From: Microbacterium sp.
Lineage (GTDB): Bacteria > Actinomycetota > Actinomycetes > Actinomycetales > Microbacteriaceae
Assembly (NCBI GenBank): GCA_017744855.1
Contig: JAGIAK010000007.1
Coordinates: 1 to 55,057 of the forward strand
DNA length: 55,057 bases
Reading direction: 5' to 3'
Position 1 is the first letter of the stretch. Every line of letters starts with the position of its first letter. Under the pieces are notes generated by a model. The model saw nothing but the letters and a program-made list of their open reading frames with translations, made no database searches and was not told the DNA's origin. Made by a program: the position numbers and the translations under genes. Positions 1 through 8,531 of this stretch are shown piece by piece.

Positions 1-1
1 C

Positions 2-349
2 CAGTACAAGGACGAGTACCCGAAGGGCACGTACTACTTCTACGGCCTCGGTTGGTTCCCCGACTTCCCGGACGCCGACAACTACCTGACGCCGTTCTTC
101 CTCAAGGAGAACTTCCTGGGCAACCACTACGACAACTCCGAGGTCAACGACCTGATCCTCAAGCAGGCCGTCGAGCCGGATGCCGCGGCCCGCACCGCCG
201 ACATCGAGAAGATCCAGGATCTCGTCGCGCACGACCTGTCCACCGTCCCGCTGCTGCAGGGCGCACAGGTGGCCGTGGCCGGCAAGGACGTCAAGGGCGT
301 GACCCTCGACGCATCCTTCAAGCTGCGCTTCGCGTCGATCACCAAGTAG
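2..349 (+). CDS. Peptide ABC transporter substrate-binding protein (C-terminal part)
   Basis: Only the last 115 codons are inside the window; the gene begins upstream. The visible part has the C-terminal lobe of family 5 solute-binding proteins (DppA/OppA type), with the typical GLGWFPDFPDADNYLTPFF stretch, a late helix of basic and acidic residues, and a closing strand before the stop. The family captures di- or oligopeptides, or sometimes nickel or other oligomers, outside the membrane as a lipoprotein. Two dipeptide-type permeases and a fused ATPase follow on the same strand, so it is the binding component of that importer. Substrate cannot be read from this fragment. Confidence 0.9.
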   Translation, partial: QYKDEYPKGTYYFYGLGWFPDFPDADNYLTPFFLKENFLGNHYDNSEVNDLILKQAVEPDAAARTADIEKIQDLVAHDLSTVPLLQGAQVAVAGKDVKGVTLDASFKLRFASITK

Positions 350-360
350 CATCACGATCA

Positions 361-403
361 CGACCCCGTCCGCTTCGTCGCCTGGGCGAAGGGGACGGGG
401 TCG
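361..403 (+). terminator. Intercistronic stem-loop after the binding-protein gene
   Basis: An 11-bp perfect stem (CGACCCCGTCC with GGACGGGGTCG) encloses a second 5-bp stem (CTTCG/CGAAG). It starts 12 nt after the stop codon and 26 nt before the permease start. There is no T-tract. In ABC operons such hairpins commonly let the binding protein be made in excess over the membrane genes, by 3' protection or partial termination; that role is inferred here. Confidence 0.65.
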
Positions 404-428
404 TTGATCTGCGCGAAGGACCCTTCAC

Positions 429-1532
429 ATGACGAGCAACGTCGCTTCGTCGTCCGCCGGGACAACCCCGGCCGGCGACCGCCCACCCGCCCGCACCACC
501 CGCACCCGGACCGGGGGCGGCTCACTCGGGCGCTACATCCTCATCCGCTTCCTGTTGATGATCCCGACCGTCCTCATCCTGGTCACGGTCGTCTTCTTCC
601 TCATCCGCCTCACCGGCGACCCGATCACCGCGGCCCTCGGCGGGCGGCTCACGCCCGACCAGCTCGCGCAGCGCATCCACGAGGCCGGCTACGACCGCCC
701 CGTGCTCGTGCAGTATTTCGAGTACCTCGGCCAGGTGTTCACCTTCGACTTCGGCACGACGCTCACCGACAGGCGCCCGGTCACCGAGGTGCTCGTCACC
801 TACGGCACGGCCACGCTCGAGCTCGTGATCTACGCGCTCATCGTCGCGTTCATCGTCGGCGTCCCGCTCGGCATGGTCGCCGCAGCGCGGCGCGACCGCT
901 GGCCGGACGCCGCACTCCGGGTGTCGGCGATCCTGTTCTACGCCACCCCGGTGTTCTTCGCCGGCCTCGTCGCCAAGCTGATCTTCTCGGTCTGGCTGGG
1001 CTGGCTCCCGGTCTCCGGTCGTGCGAACGTGCGCACGGAGATCGTGCTGAGTAAGGACGGCACCGGCATCTACCTGATCGACGCGATCGCCTCGGGCAAC
1101 CCCGCGTACGTCCAGGACGTCCTGCTGCACGCCATCCTCCCCGCGCTGACGCTGGGACTGCTGACGGCCGGCATCTTCCTGCGCCTGGTGCGCACCAACC
1201 TCATCGGCACGTACAACATGCCGTACATCGACGCCGCACGCTCGCGCGGCGTGAACGAGGGGCGCCTGGTGCGCACGCACGCGTACCGCCCGGCGCTGAT
1301 CCCGATCATCACGGTGATGGGACTGCAGATCGCGCTGCTGCTCGGCGGCGCGGTGCTCACCGAGACCACGTTCGAGTGGAAGGGCCTCGGCTTCCAACTG
1401 GCCGCCTACCTCGGCTCGCGCGACTTCGTGGCGGTGCAGGGCATCGTCGCGATGATCGCCGTGATCGTCGCGGTGACCAACTTCGTGGTCGACATTATCG
1501 CCGCGTTCATCGACCCGAGGGTGAGGTACTGA
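429..1532 (+). CDS. Dipeptide/oligopeptide ABC transporter permease, DppB type
   Basis: A 367-residue inner-membrane subunit. After a proline- and threonine-rich cytoplasmic start (about residues 1-34) comes TM1, then the GDP motif near residue 62 typical of DppB-like permeases. About six membrane segments follow, with the cytoplasmic coupling loop that contacts the ATPase near residues 268-290 (AARSRGVNEGRL...). The length is slightly above the usual 310-340 because of the N-terminal tail. An AAGGA ribosome-binding site precedes the ATG. The DppC-type partner starts 1 nt after its stop. Family assignment is firm; the transported peptide is unknown. Confidence 0.93.
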   Translation: MTSNVASSSAGTTPAGDRPPARTTRTRTGGGSLGRYILIRFLLMIPTVLILVTVVFFLIRLTGDPITAALGGRLTPDQLAQRIHEAGYDRPVLVQYFEYLGQVFTFDFGTTLTDRRPVTEVLVTYGTATLELVIYALIVAFIVGVPLGMVAAARRDRWPDAALRVSAILFYATPVFFAGLVAKLIFSVWLGWLPVSGRANVRTEIVLSKDGTGIYLIDAIASGNPAYVQDVLLHAILPALTLGLLTAGIFLRLVRTNLIGTYNMPYIDAARSRGVNEGRLVRTHAYRPALIPIITVMGLQIALLLGGAVLTETTFEWKGLGFQLAAYLGSRDFVAVQGIVAMIAVIVAVTNFVVDIIAAFIDPRVRY

Positions 1533-1533
1533 G

Positions 1534-2529
1534 ATGGCGAAGTCCTCTCTCTTCGGCCGACTGCCCGTGATCCATCAGCTCAAGCAGAGCGTGGGTCTGC
1601 AGCGGGGGATGCTGGTCGCCGGTCTCGCGCTGACCGGCGTGTTCCTCGTCGTCGCGCTGTTCGCACCACTGCTGGCGCCCTACGGCTACGACCAGCTCAA
1701 GGGCCCCGACGGCAACTTCGGCGCCCAGCAGGCTCCGAGCGGCGCACACCTGCTCGGCACGACGGTCGGCGGGTACGACGTGCTCTCCCGGGTGATCTGG
1801 GGGTCGCGCACCGCGCTGCTCGTGATCGTCGTCGCCGTCGCGCTGTCGGTCGTGATCGGCGTGCTGCTCGGCCTCGTCTCGGGCTACCTCGGCGGCTGGG
1901 TCGACCGCGTGCTCGTGGTCGTCGCCGACGCGATCTACGCGTTCCCGACGCTGCTGCTCGCGATCGTCGCGGCCATCGCGATCAGCGGAGGGCAGTCTGG
2001 TCTGTGGCCCGGCGTCTTCGCCGCGGCGATCTCGATCACCGTGGTGTTCGTGCCGCAGTACTTCCGGGTCGTCCGCTCCGAGGTGCTGCGCGTCAAGGCC
2101 GAGGCCTTCGTCGAGTCGGCCCGCGTGATCGGCGCCCCGACCAGCCGGATCATGTTCCGCCACGTGCTGCGCAACTCCACCCGCACCCTGCCGCTCATCG
2201 TCACGCTCAACGCGGCGGAGGCGATCTCCACCCTCGCCGCGCTCGGCTTCCTCGGCTTCGGCATCGAGCCGACGGCGGCGGCCGAGTGGGGCTTCGATCT
2301 CAACAAGTCGATCAGCGACGTCGCCGCCGGCATCTGGTGGACGGCGATCCCGCCGGGCATCGCGATCGTGAGCGTGGTGCTCGGCATCACCCTCATCGGC
2401 GAGAGCCTGAACGATCTGGCCGACCCGCGCCTGCGCGCGCGTCGCCGCGCCGGACGCGGGGCGACCCCGGCGGATGCCGTCGCAGCCACGCAGCCGGTCG
2501 CCCGCGAGGACATGGGAGAGGTGCAGTGA
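1534..2529 (+). CDS. Dipeptide/oligopeptide ABC transporter permease, DppC type
   Basis: A 331-residue permease, partner of the preceding DppB-type subunit. TM1 is at about residues 24-46, followed by the periplasmic segment containing GTTVGGYDVLSR, which matches the GTDxxGRDVLSR signature of DppC proteins. The coupling loop is near residues 190-212 (ESARVIGAPTSRIMFRHVL). The C-terminus has a basic, alanine-rich cytoplasmic tail. Its TGA overlaps the ATG of the ATPase by one base, so translation is probably coupled. Confidence 0.93.
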   Translation: MAKSSLFGRLPVIHQLKQSVGLQRGMLVAGLALTGVFLVVALFAPLLAPYGYDQLKGPDGNFGAQQAPSGAHLLGTTVGGYDVLSRVIWGSRTALLVIVVAVALSVVIGVLLGLVSGYLGGWVDRVLVVVADAIYAFPTLLLAIVAAIAISGGQSGLWPGVFAAAISITVVFVPQYFRVVRSEVLRVKAEAFVESARVIGAPTSRIMFRHVLRNSTRTLPLIVTLNAAEAISTLAALGFLGFGIEPTAAAEWGFDLNKSISDVAAGIWWTAIPPGIAIVSVVLGITLIGESLNDLADPRLRARRRAGRGATPADAVAATQPVAREDMGEVQ

Positions 2530-4166
2530 TGACGACTGCAGTGGACATCCGCGACCTGAACATCACGTTCGCGACCGACGGCGGCGACGTGCACGCGGTG
2601 CGCGGCGTCACGCTCGACGTGCAGCCGGGAGAGGTGCTCGCCATCGTCGGCGAGTCGGGCAGCGGCAAGACCGTGACCGCCCGATCGATCCTCGGGCTGC
2701 TGCCGGAGACGGCGATCACCTCAGGTGTCGTCGTGCTCGACGGCACCGAGATCACGAAGCTCGATCACGCCGGCCTCCGCGCCGTGCGGGGCCCGAAGGC
2801 GGCGATGGTCTTCCAGGAGCCGTCGAGCGCGCTGAACCCGGTGTTCCGGGTGGGCTGGCAGCTCGCCGAGGGGCTGCGCGCCCACGGCGGCGTCAGCCGC
2901 AAGGACGCCAGGACAGTGGCCATCGACATGCTGCGCCGCGTCGGCATCCCCGAGCCCGAGCGTCGCGTCGACGACTACCCGCATCAGTTCTCCGGCGGGC
3001 AGAAGCAGCGCATCGTGATCGCGATGGCGCTCGCACTGAAGCCGAAGGTCATCATCGCGGACGAGCCGACGACCGCGCTCGACGTCACCGTGCAGGCCGA
3101 GATCCTCGACCTGCTGCGCAGCCTGCGTGACGAGGAGGGCACGGCGATCGTGCTCATCACGCACAACATGGGCGTGGTGGCCGATCTGTCCGACCGTGTG
3201 GCCGTGATGCTGAACGGCGAGCTCGTCGAGACCGCTCCCGTGCAGGAGCTCTTCGATGCGCCGCAGCACGAGTACACGCGCCGCCTGCTCGGCGCTGTGC
3301 CGCGTGTGCAGCTCACCGAACGCGTCGCGCCGGTGACCGAGTCCGCGCCGCTCGTCGTGGCGAAGGATCTCGTGATCGAGTATCCGGGCAGGTTCGGCCG
3401 CGGCGGGTTCCGCGCGGTGCAGGGCGTGAGTTTCACGCTCTCTCCGGGCGAGGTCGTCGGCCTCGTCGGGGAGAGCGGGTCGGGCAAGACGACCATCGGA
3501 CGGGCCATCGCCGGTCTCGCGCCGGTGTCTGACGGCTCGCTCGAGGTGCTCGGAATGCAGATGCGCGGGGTGAAGGAGCGGCGGTTCCGTCCGCTGCGCA
3601 AGGATCTGGGCTTCGTCTTCCAGGACCCGGCGACGAGCTTCAACCCGCTGCTCACGATCGCGCAGAACGTGGCGGAGCCGCTCGTCGTGCACGGTGCCGC
3701 GAAGAACCCCGTCGAGGCGCGCCCGCGCGTCGACGAGCTGCTCGAGGCGGTGCAGCTGCCGGCGGCGTTCGGCGACCGGTACCCGCACGAGCTGTCGGGT
3801 GGACAGCGTCAGCGCGCATCGCTGGCGCGGGCGCTCGCCCTCGACCCGAAGCTGCTGATCGCCGACGAGCCGACGAGCGCGCTCGACGTGTCGGTGCAGG
3901 CCAGGGTGCTGGAGCTCTTCGGCGAGGTGCAGGAGCGGTTCGGGTTCGCGACGCTGTTCATCACGCACGACCTCGCGGTCGTCGACATGCTCGCCCACTC
4001 GGTTGTCGTGCTGCACAAGGGCGCGATCGCGGAGTCCGGACCGACGGCCGAGGTGCTGGGGTCTCCGAAGGACGAGTACACGAAGCGGCTCATCGCGTCG
4101 CTTCCCGTGCCCGACCCGGTGGAGCAGGCCGAGCGACGAGCGCAGTGGGCGGCGCGGCGGGCGTGA
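2529..4166 (+). CDS. Peptide ABC transporter ATP-binding protein with two fused ATPase domains (DppD-DppF type)
   Basis: The 545-residue protein carries two complete nucleotide-binding domains. Domain 1 has Walker A GESGSGKT near residue 41, signature FSGGQKQR near 153 and Walker B IIADEP near 175. Domain 2 has Walker A GESGSGKT near 314, signature LSGGQRQR near 422 and LLIADEP near 444. Each domain ends with the C-terminal extension of oligopeptide ATPases (EYTRRLLGAVP, EYTKRLIASLP). Most dpp/opp systems encode DppD and DppF separately, as the second system at 12828-14524 does; the fusion here gives a pre-assembled heterodimer. The ATG at 2529 overlaps the upstream stop, which decides the start. 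Confidence 0.95.
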   Translation: MTTAVDIRDLNITFATDGGDVHAVRGVTLDVQPGEVLAIVGESGSGKTVTARSILGLLPETAITSGVVVLDGTEITKLDHAGLRAVRGPKAAMVFQEPSSALNPVFRVGWQLAEGLRAHGGVSRKDARTVAIDMLRRVGIPEPERRVDDYPHQFSGGQKQRIVIAMALALKPKVIIADEPTTALDVTVQAEILDLLRSLRDEEGTAIVLITHNMGVVADLSDRVAVMLNGELVETAPVQELFDAPQHEYTRRLLGAVPRVQLTERVAPVTESAPLVVAKDLVIEYPGRFGRGGFRAVQGVSFTLSPGEVVGLVGESGSGKTTIGRAIAGLAPVSDGSLEVLGMQMRGVKERRFRPLRKDLGFVFQDPATSFNPLLTIAQNVAEPLVVHGAAKNPVEARPRVDELLEAVQLPAAFGDRYPHELSGGQRQRASLARALALDPKLLIADEPTSALDVSVQARVLELFGEVQERFGFATLFITHDLAVVDMLAHSVVVLHKGAIAESGPTAEVLGSPKDEYTKRLIASLPVPDPVEQAERRAQWAARRA

Positions 4167-4206
4167 CGCCCCCTCGCAACCTGTTGCAACGTCGACCGGT
4201 ATACCA

Positions 4207-4355
4207 TCCTTCTGTACACGGTGCATATACATCAGTCCCCAGCTGATCGCACTGTGGGCGGCACGGCCGCCATGCGGAGAGAGTCCCCAATCTCTCTCTG
4301 ATCCCGAGGGGGGATGGGGTGGGCAGCTGGTCCCCAAGCAGCACCCACCCCCACA
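4207..4355 (+). ncRNA. Candidate structured RNA with repeated UCCCC-containing loops
   Basis: The 198-bp gap between the peptide ATPase and the next gene can fold into consecutive hairpins: ATCAG-TCCCCAG-CTGAT (4231-4247), GGCGGC-ACG-GCCGCC (4257-4271), GAGAGAG-TCCCCAAT-CTCTCTC (4277-4298), and a long arm TGGGGTGGG (4315-4323) with CCCACCCCCA (4344-4353), which again holds TCCCCA inside. AT-rich hexamers TATACC (4200-4205) and TATACA (4226-4231) could be -10 elements, but I find no convincing -35. The strand is assumed. It could equally be only a 3' untranslated region. Confidence 0.35.
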
Positions 4356-4364
4356 CTCGGGCCG

Positions 4365-5516
4365 TCAGTGGCCGGCGTTCCCCATCACCCTCGCGATCGT
4401 CCACGCCACGCCGATGCCGACGGCGAGCAGGATGGGCAGCCACTGCACCCGCTTCGTCAGACGGCGTCCCTGCGGGGCCACGCCGGGCGGGGGAGTGAGC
4501 ATGCCTGCGGGTGGTGCGAACGGCAGCGCCGGTGACGGGGCTTCGTAAAGCGGGCGCGGCGACATCGCGGATGCCGTGGCGGCCGCGGTCGGCTGTTCCG
4601 CGGCGAAGCGCTCGTCGCGCCACCGCGCCCACTGGTCGAACTTGACGATGAGCGCTCCGACCGCGCCGAACAGCCACGCCCAGGTCGCCGGATCCAGGGT
4701 GGACACCCTGCGTTGCGTGTAGAGGAACAGCCAGTCGTCGACGATCTCGACGTCGAGCTCCGCCGCGTTGTCGATGAACCGCGCCATGATGTCGGGCGTG
4801 AACAGGTAGAGCGCGTCGCGTTCGTACCCGGCAGGGCAGTACAGCGTGAAGTACCGGTCGAAGTCGCCCTCCAGCGACAGGCGTTGGTGCCGGTCGAACG
4901 ACGCAGGCAGGTTGGTGCCGAAGGCGTTGTTGCCCTTCGCGTCGAGCACGATGTTGGGCAGCGGCACGTCGAGCTTCACGGCGACGTAGCCCCATCGGTG
5001 CGTCGTCGAGTTCTTCCCCGACCCGACCGTGTACTGGTAGTTGCCGAACTCGACGAAGCGCGGCGTGGTGCCGCGCAGCAGGTCGCTGGACCGCCGCGCG
5101 CGACCGAGGCCGAAGATCATCCCGGGCAAGGGAGGATCGGCCACCTGTTCCAGGTAGCTCATGCCGTTCGCCCCGGCGAAGAGGTTCAGGCGGTACCGGG
5201 TCTCACGGGCTCGCCGCCAGCCCGCCACCGAGAACACGACGATCGCGACCAGCGCACCGCCGATGAGCAGCAGGGGCAGCACGGCGAGGGGCGATGTGTC
5301 CCGTCCGCCGACAGCCAGGCCGATCACGGTCGTGGCGAGCAGCGGCACCAGGACGAGGCCGGCCAGCACGGCGACGACGATGCCGATCATCGTCGACGCT
5401 GATGTCGAGGTGGTGCGGCGGGCGCGCAGCTCGGCGGCGAAGGCGCGGACGGCTGCCGGGTCGACGGGGTCGTGCAGCGGCCGCGCGTCGAAGGAACCCC
5501 GCACGGGGGCCGTCAT
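4365..5516 (-). CDS. Membrane protein of unknown function
   Basis: 383 residues. Two adjacent membrane segments lie at about residues 40-62 and 70-95, a long soluble middle follows (about 100-300), and a single segment (LPILLAVGIGVAWTIARV) lies just before the C-terminus. The soluble part contains a YFTLYCP...LYLFTPDIMARFI block that recalls DUF3137-type proteins, but I cannot confirm this by search. I chose the ATG at 5516 because it overlaps the stop of the upstream gene (ATGA); longer forms run into that gene. It forms a two-gene unit with the 5513-6484 gene. No enzymatic motif is visible. Confidence 0.75.
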   Translation of the reverse strand: MTAPVRGSFDARPLHDPVDPAAVRAFAAELRARRTTSTSASTMIGIVVAVLAGLVLVPLLATTVIGLAVGGRDTSPLAVLPLLLIGGALVAIVVFSVAGWRRARETRYRLNLFAGANGMSYLEQVADPPLPGMIFGLGRARRSSDLLRGTTPRFVEFGNYQYTVGSGKNSTTHRWGYVAVKLDVPLPNIVLDAKGNNAFGTNLPASFDRHQRLSLEGDFDRYFTLYCPAGYERDALYLFTPDIMARFIDNAAELDVEIVDDWLFLYTQRRVSTLDPATWAWLFGAVGALIVKFDQWARWRDERFAAEQPTAAATASAMSPRPLYEAPSPALPFAPPAGMLTPPPGVAPQGRRLTKRVQWLPILLAVGIGVAWTIARVMGNAGH

Positions 5517-6484
5517 CGGTTCACCTCGTCGGCGTCCCAGGTGAGGCTGGCCTCGGCGTCGAGGGGCAGGGCCTCGATCCGTTCGTCGGCGCAGAGCGCG
5601 GCGACGAGCTCTGGACTGCCGCCGATCACGGTGGAGTCGAAGTCGATCTCCGACACGAGCGTCCACGCGCGGTCCTCCGGCCACAGGATCGCGGGGCTGT
5701 GTGCGCTCGGCGGGAAACCGTGCTCCTCTGCCGGGAGATCCCGCCACGGGACGCGCAGCACCCAGTCGGCGTCGGCGAGATCGCGGGCGGATGCCGAGAA
5801 CAGCACGTAGCCGCGCCCCGGCAGCTCGAGCCGCGGCGCCTCGGAGATCTCCCTGGACAGGATGCCCTCCTGCCAGGTCGCCTTGCGGAAGACGTCGTTG
5901 AACGGATCATGGATGCTGCGATCGATCAGCTGCCGGTGGGTCGGATCCTCGTCGATCTCGAAGAACACGCGGGACGGGCCCCGACCGAGGTGACCGAGCA
6001 GACCGCCCCACCCCTCCCAGAGCGCCGCGACTCCGGAGTCCGGCGTCGTGGTGTGCGCGGCCAGATGACCGGCGAGCGCGGAGAGCAGCTCCGGCTCCAG
6101 TCGGCCCTCCTCCGGGCCGGTGAACTCACGCCCGTCGGGCGAGATGCGGACGTTCCAGTCCTCGCCGGGCGGGGTGCGCACGAGATGCTGCCACTGTGCG
6201 AGCGGATGCAGCACGGTGCCGAAGGAGGACGCGACCTCGCGCCACGTCGCCGGCCGCTGGAGGGAGGCGTCCAGCAGCCGGTGCTGCTCGGCCGGCGGCA
6301 TCCGCTCCCACTCCTGCGGGGTCGGCACGGGACGGTCGGGGAGCCAGCGGACGGATGCCGGGTGGAACACCCTGGCGTAGGCGGCGTACCCCCTCGGCAC
6401 CACGCAGTGCATGCCATCGCCCAGGGACTCGTCGAGCCGCTCGCGCAGCCAGGCTCCTGCCGAGACGTCGGCGATCCACTCCAT
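5513..6484 (-). CDS. Hypothetical actinobacterial protein
   Basis: 323 residues with no signal peptide, membrane segment or recognisable catalytic motif; many Trp, Pro, Glu and Asp residues suggest a soluble cytoplasmic protein. The start is set at the ATG whose product begins MEWIADV, because an upstream in-frame ATG (6550) would overlap the divergent gene at 6549. It overlaps the downstream membrane-protein gene by 4 bases, so the two are probably translated together. The region rich in HPASVRW and WNVRISPDG looks like a family of conserved actinobacterial proteins without assigned function, an impression I could not check. Confidence 0.7.
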   Translation of the reverse strand: MEWIADVSAGAWLRERLDESLGDGMHCVVPRGYAAYARVFHPASVRWLPDRPVPTPQEWERMPPAEQHRLLDASLQRPATWREVASSFGTVLHPLAQWQHLVRTPPGEDWNVRISPDGREFTGPEEGRLEPELLSALAGHLAAHTTTPDSGVAALWEGWGGLLGHLGRGPSRVFFEIDEDPTHRQLIDRSIHDPFNDVFRKATWQEGILSREISEAPRLELPGRGYVLFSASARDLADADWVLRVPWRDLPAEEHGFPPSAHSPAILWPEDRAWTLVSEIDFDSTVIGGSPELVAALCADERIEALPLDAEASLTWDADEVNR

Positions 6485-6548
6485 GCCCCCACGGTACCCG
6501 GCGGCGTCGCGCCCGCGCGGCAGATCGCCGGTGCGGCAGACTGTGCTC

Positions 6549-7559
6549 ATGAGTCAGGTCACCGCTCCGCCGGTCGCGCGCGTCTTCCGGCGGCATCCGC
6601 TCCGCACCGCCCTCGGCGCACTCGTGCTCTCGGTCGCGTTCTCCGCCGCCGTGCTGTTCTTCCTCCCGAAGTTCCTGCCGCGCACGATGAACATCTCCAC
6701 GCGCGGCATCGTCGTGCTCGTCGTCGCCATCGCGATCACCCTCGCCGTGTGGATCGGCTCGTTCTGGCTGCGCAACATCCGGGTCGTCGTCACCCCGGAC
6801 ACGGTGCAGATCGGGCGCGCGGGCAAGGTCGAGACCTTCGCCAGGGACATCACCGGCTTCCGATCCAAGATCACCGAGCACCGCACGAACGGCATGCGCA
6901 GCGGCACCACCCGTGCGCTGATCGTGCTGTCGGGCGGACGGGAGATCACCGTCGAGCTGCCAGGGTTCACCCGCTCGACGTTCAACGAGCTGATGGCGGT
7001 GCTGAACCCCGTCTCGCAGCCGGTCGCGGCCGACCCGGTCGAGGCCGCCCGCCTGCGCGCCTCCCTCCCGAGCTCGTTCACGGTCGACGCCTCCGACGAG
7101 CGGCGCATCGCCAACGGCTTCCTCATCACGGCGATCGTCCTGTTCGCGGTGGCGCTGGCATTCGGGCTGATGGCCTTCATGCCGGGGTTCGGCGACAGCG
7201 AGTTCTCCGCGCTGATCCTGCTGCTGCCCTTCGGCGCGCTCGGCGGCATCGGATTCGCGATCGGCGCCGCCCAGCGACGCAAGGTCGCACGCTCCGCCCC
7301 GGCCCAGATCTGGGTCAGTCACCACGGGCTCCGACTCGGCGAGACCGACCACCCGTTCGACCAGCTGTCGCGCATCTGGGTGACGCCGCCCGCGTACGAC
7401 ACCCGGCGGATCCGCATCGAACGGCCAGGCGGCCGCAGCAGCACTCACGTGCTCGCATCGCCGCGCATCCGGATGACCCCGGAGTACATGGACTTCGTGC
7501 TCGCCCTGCGCGCGGAGACGGCCCGGATGCCCGGCCTGGTGTCCCTCGACCTGGAGTGA
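6549..7559 (+). CDS. Membrane protein with two 2-TM hairpins
   Basis: 336 residues. An N-terminal pair of membrane segments (about residues 20-40 and 52-76) is followed by a roughly 90-residue soluble domain with a beta-rich, PH-like look (RVVVTPDTVQIGRAGKVETF...). A second TM pair (about 190-235) is followed by a second similar beta domain (IWVSHHGLRLGETDHPFDQL). The internal symmetry suggests duplication of a TM-hairpin plus PH-like module, as in bacterial PH-domain membrane proteins; this is inference. The start ATG lies 64 nt from the divergent gene. The gene for an acetyltransferase begins 8 nt after its stop. Confidence 0.7.
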   Translation: MSQVTAPPVARVFRRHPLRTALGALVLSVAFSAAVLFFLPKFLPRTMNISTRGIVVLVVAIAITLAVWIGSFWLRNIRVVVTPDTVQIGRAGKVETFARDITGFRSKITEHRTNGMRSGTTRALIVLSGGREITVELPGFTRSTFNELMAVLNPVSQPVAADPVEAARLRASLPSSFTVDASDERRIANGFLITAIVLFAVALAFGLMAFMPGFGDSEFSALILLLPFGALGGIGFAIGAAQRRKVARSAPAQIWVSHHGLRLGETDHPFDQLSRIWVTPPAYDTRRIRIERPGGRSSTHVLASPRIRMTPEYMDFVLALRAETARMPGLVSLDLE

Positions 7560-7567
7560 CTGCGACC

Positions 7568-8137
7568 ATGTACGTCCCCGAGTACCCGATCCTCACCGAG
7601 CGGTTGCTGCTGCGTCCGATCACGGCGGCCGACGCCCCGGCGATGCTGCGGTACAAGTCGGATGCCGACAACGTGCGGTACGTGCCCTACGGCCCGCTCA
7701 CGCTCGCCGAGGTCGAGGAGCGCATCGCCACGCGGTGGTCGGGCACGAGCTTCGAGGCGCAGGACGACGCCGTGTGCCTCGCCGTCGAGGAGCGCGCGAC
7801 AGGGCGGCTCGTCGGCGACGTCGTGCTGTTCTGGCGCAGCGAGAACGACAGGGAGGGCGAGGTCGGATACATCCTCGACCCCGTGGCATCCGGGAACGGC
7901 TATGCGGCGGAGGCGGTGCGCGCCCTCCTCGCGGTCGGCTTCGACGGACTCGGCCTGCACCGCATCGCCGCGCGCATCGACGAGCGCAACTCGGCGTCGG
8001 CGCGGGTGGTGGAGCGCCTCGGCTTCCGTCGCGAGGCGCGGCTGGTCGAGAGCTCGTGGTTCAAGGGGGAGTGGACGACCCTGCTCGTCTACGCGCTGCT
8101 CGAACAGGAGTGGCGATCCCCCATAATCGAGGAGTGA
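7568..8137 (+). CDS. GNAT-family N-acetyltransferase (RimJ/RimL-like)
   Basis: 189 residues with the Acetyltransf_3 layout: an N-terminal TERLLLRPITAADAPAM, central beta strands, the acetyl-CoA binding segment GYILDPVASGNGYAAEAVRALL (near residues 99-120) in which GNGYA replaces the Q/RxxGxG/A consensus, and the closing NSASARVVERLGFRREARL. Proteins of this group acetylate N-termini, amino acids or small amines; nothing here identifies the acceptor. It starts 8 nt after the preceding stop and overlaps the next gene by four bases (GTGA). Confidence 0.9.
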   Translation: MYVPEYPILTERLLLRPITAADAPAMLRYKSDADNVRYVPYGPLTLAEVEERIATRWSGTSFEAQDDAVCLAVEERATGRLVGDVVLFWRSENDREGEVGYILDPVASGNGYAAEAVRALLAVGFDGLGLHRIAARIDERNSASARVVERLGFRREARLVESSWFKGEWTTLLVYALLEQEWRSPIIEE

Positions 8138-8493
8138 CCGCGACAGCCACCCTCCCCTCCCTCGACGGCCGCCGATTCCGGATGGTCTCCTCCACCACGT
8201 CGACCGTCGACCCCGACGCGCCGAGCCTGTTCACGTACTGGGAACGCGACGGCGCCATCTGGGGTGACTACGAGGGCGACACCGTCACCTTCGGACGCTT
8301 CGTCGGCACCCGCACCGGCGACACCATCTGGGTGTCGTTCGTGCACGTGCTCGTCGCCGACGGCTCGGTCGTGACGGGCGACGGCGAGAGCGAGCTGGAG
8401 CTCACCGACGACGGCCTCATCCGCCTCGTCGAGCACTACGAGATGCACGGAGCCCCGCAGCTCAGCGTGTGCGAGGAGATCCCGGCCGCTTGA
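8134..8493 (+). CDS. Small beta-rich protein, family often labelled N-acetylglutamate synthase
   Basis: 119 residues from a GTG overlapping the acetyltransferase stop. The pattern LDGRRFRMVSSTTSTVDP, then SLFTYWERDGAIWGDYEGDTVTFGRFVG and a C-terminal LVEHYEMHG resembles a family of roughly 110-residue beta-barrel-like proteins that databases frequently name N-acetylglutamate synthase. I see no GNAT fold, acetyl-CoA motif or amino-acid kinase domain, so that name should not be taken as function. A lipocalin-like binding fold is more plausible. No signal peptide. Confidence 0.72.
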   Translation: MTATATLPSLDGRRFRMVSSTTSTVDPDAPSLFTYWERDGAIWGDYEGDTVTFGRFVGTRTGDTIWVSFVHVLVADGSVVTGDGESELELTDDGLIRLVEHYEMHGAPQLSVCEEIPAA

Positions 8494-8510
8494 GCCTGCC
8501 GTCCGGCCGC

Positions 8511-8531
8511 CTGAGCGCGGCCGCCGCTCAG
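8511..8531. terminator. Bidirectional terminator between convergent genes
   Basis: CTGAGCG and CGCTCAG form a 7-bp perfect stem around a CGGCCGC loop between the stop at 8493 (+) and the stop at 8528 (-), slightly overlapping the latter. Position and symmetry suit shared termination; there is no T-tract. Confidence 0.5.

Noticed and set aside
2004..2528. Long N-terminal extension of the double ATPase gene
   Set aside because: The in-frame extension lies entirely over the DppC-type permease gene; the ATG at 2529 overlaps the permease stop and begins a standard ATPase domain.
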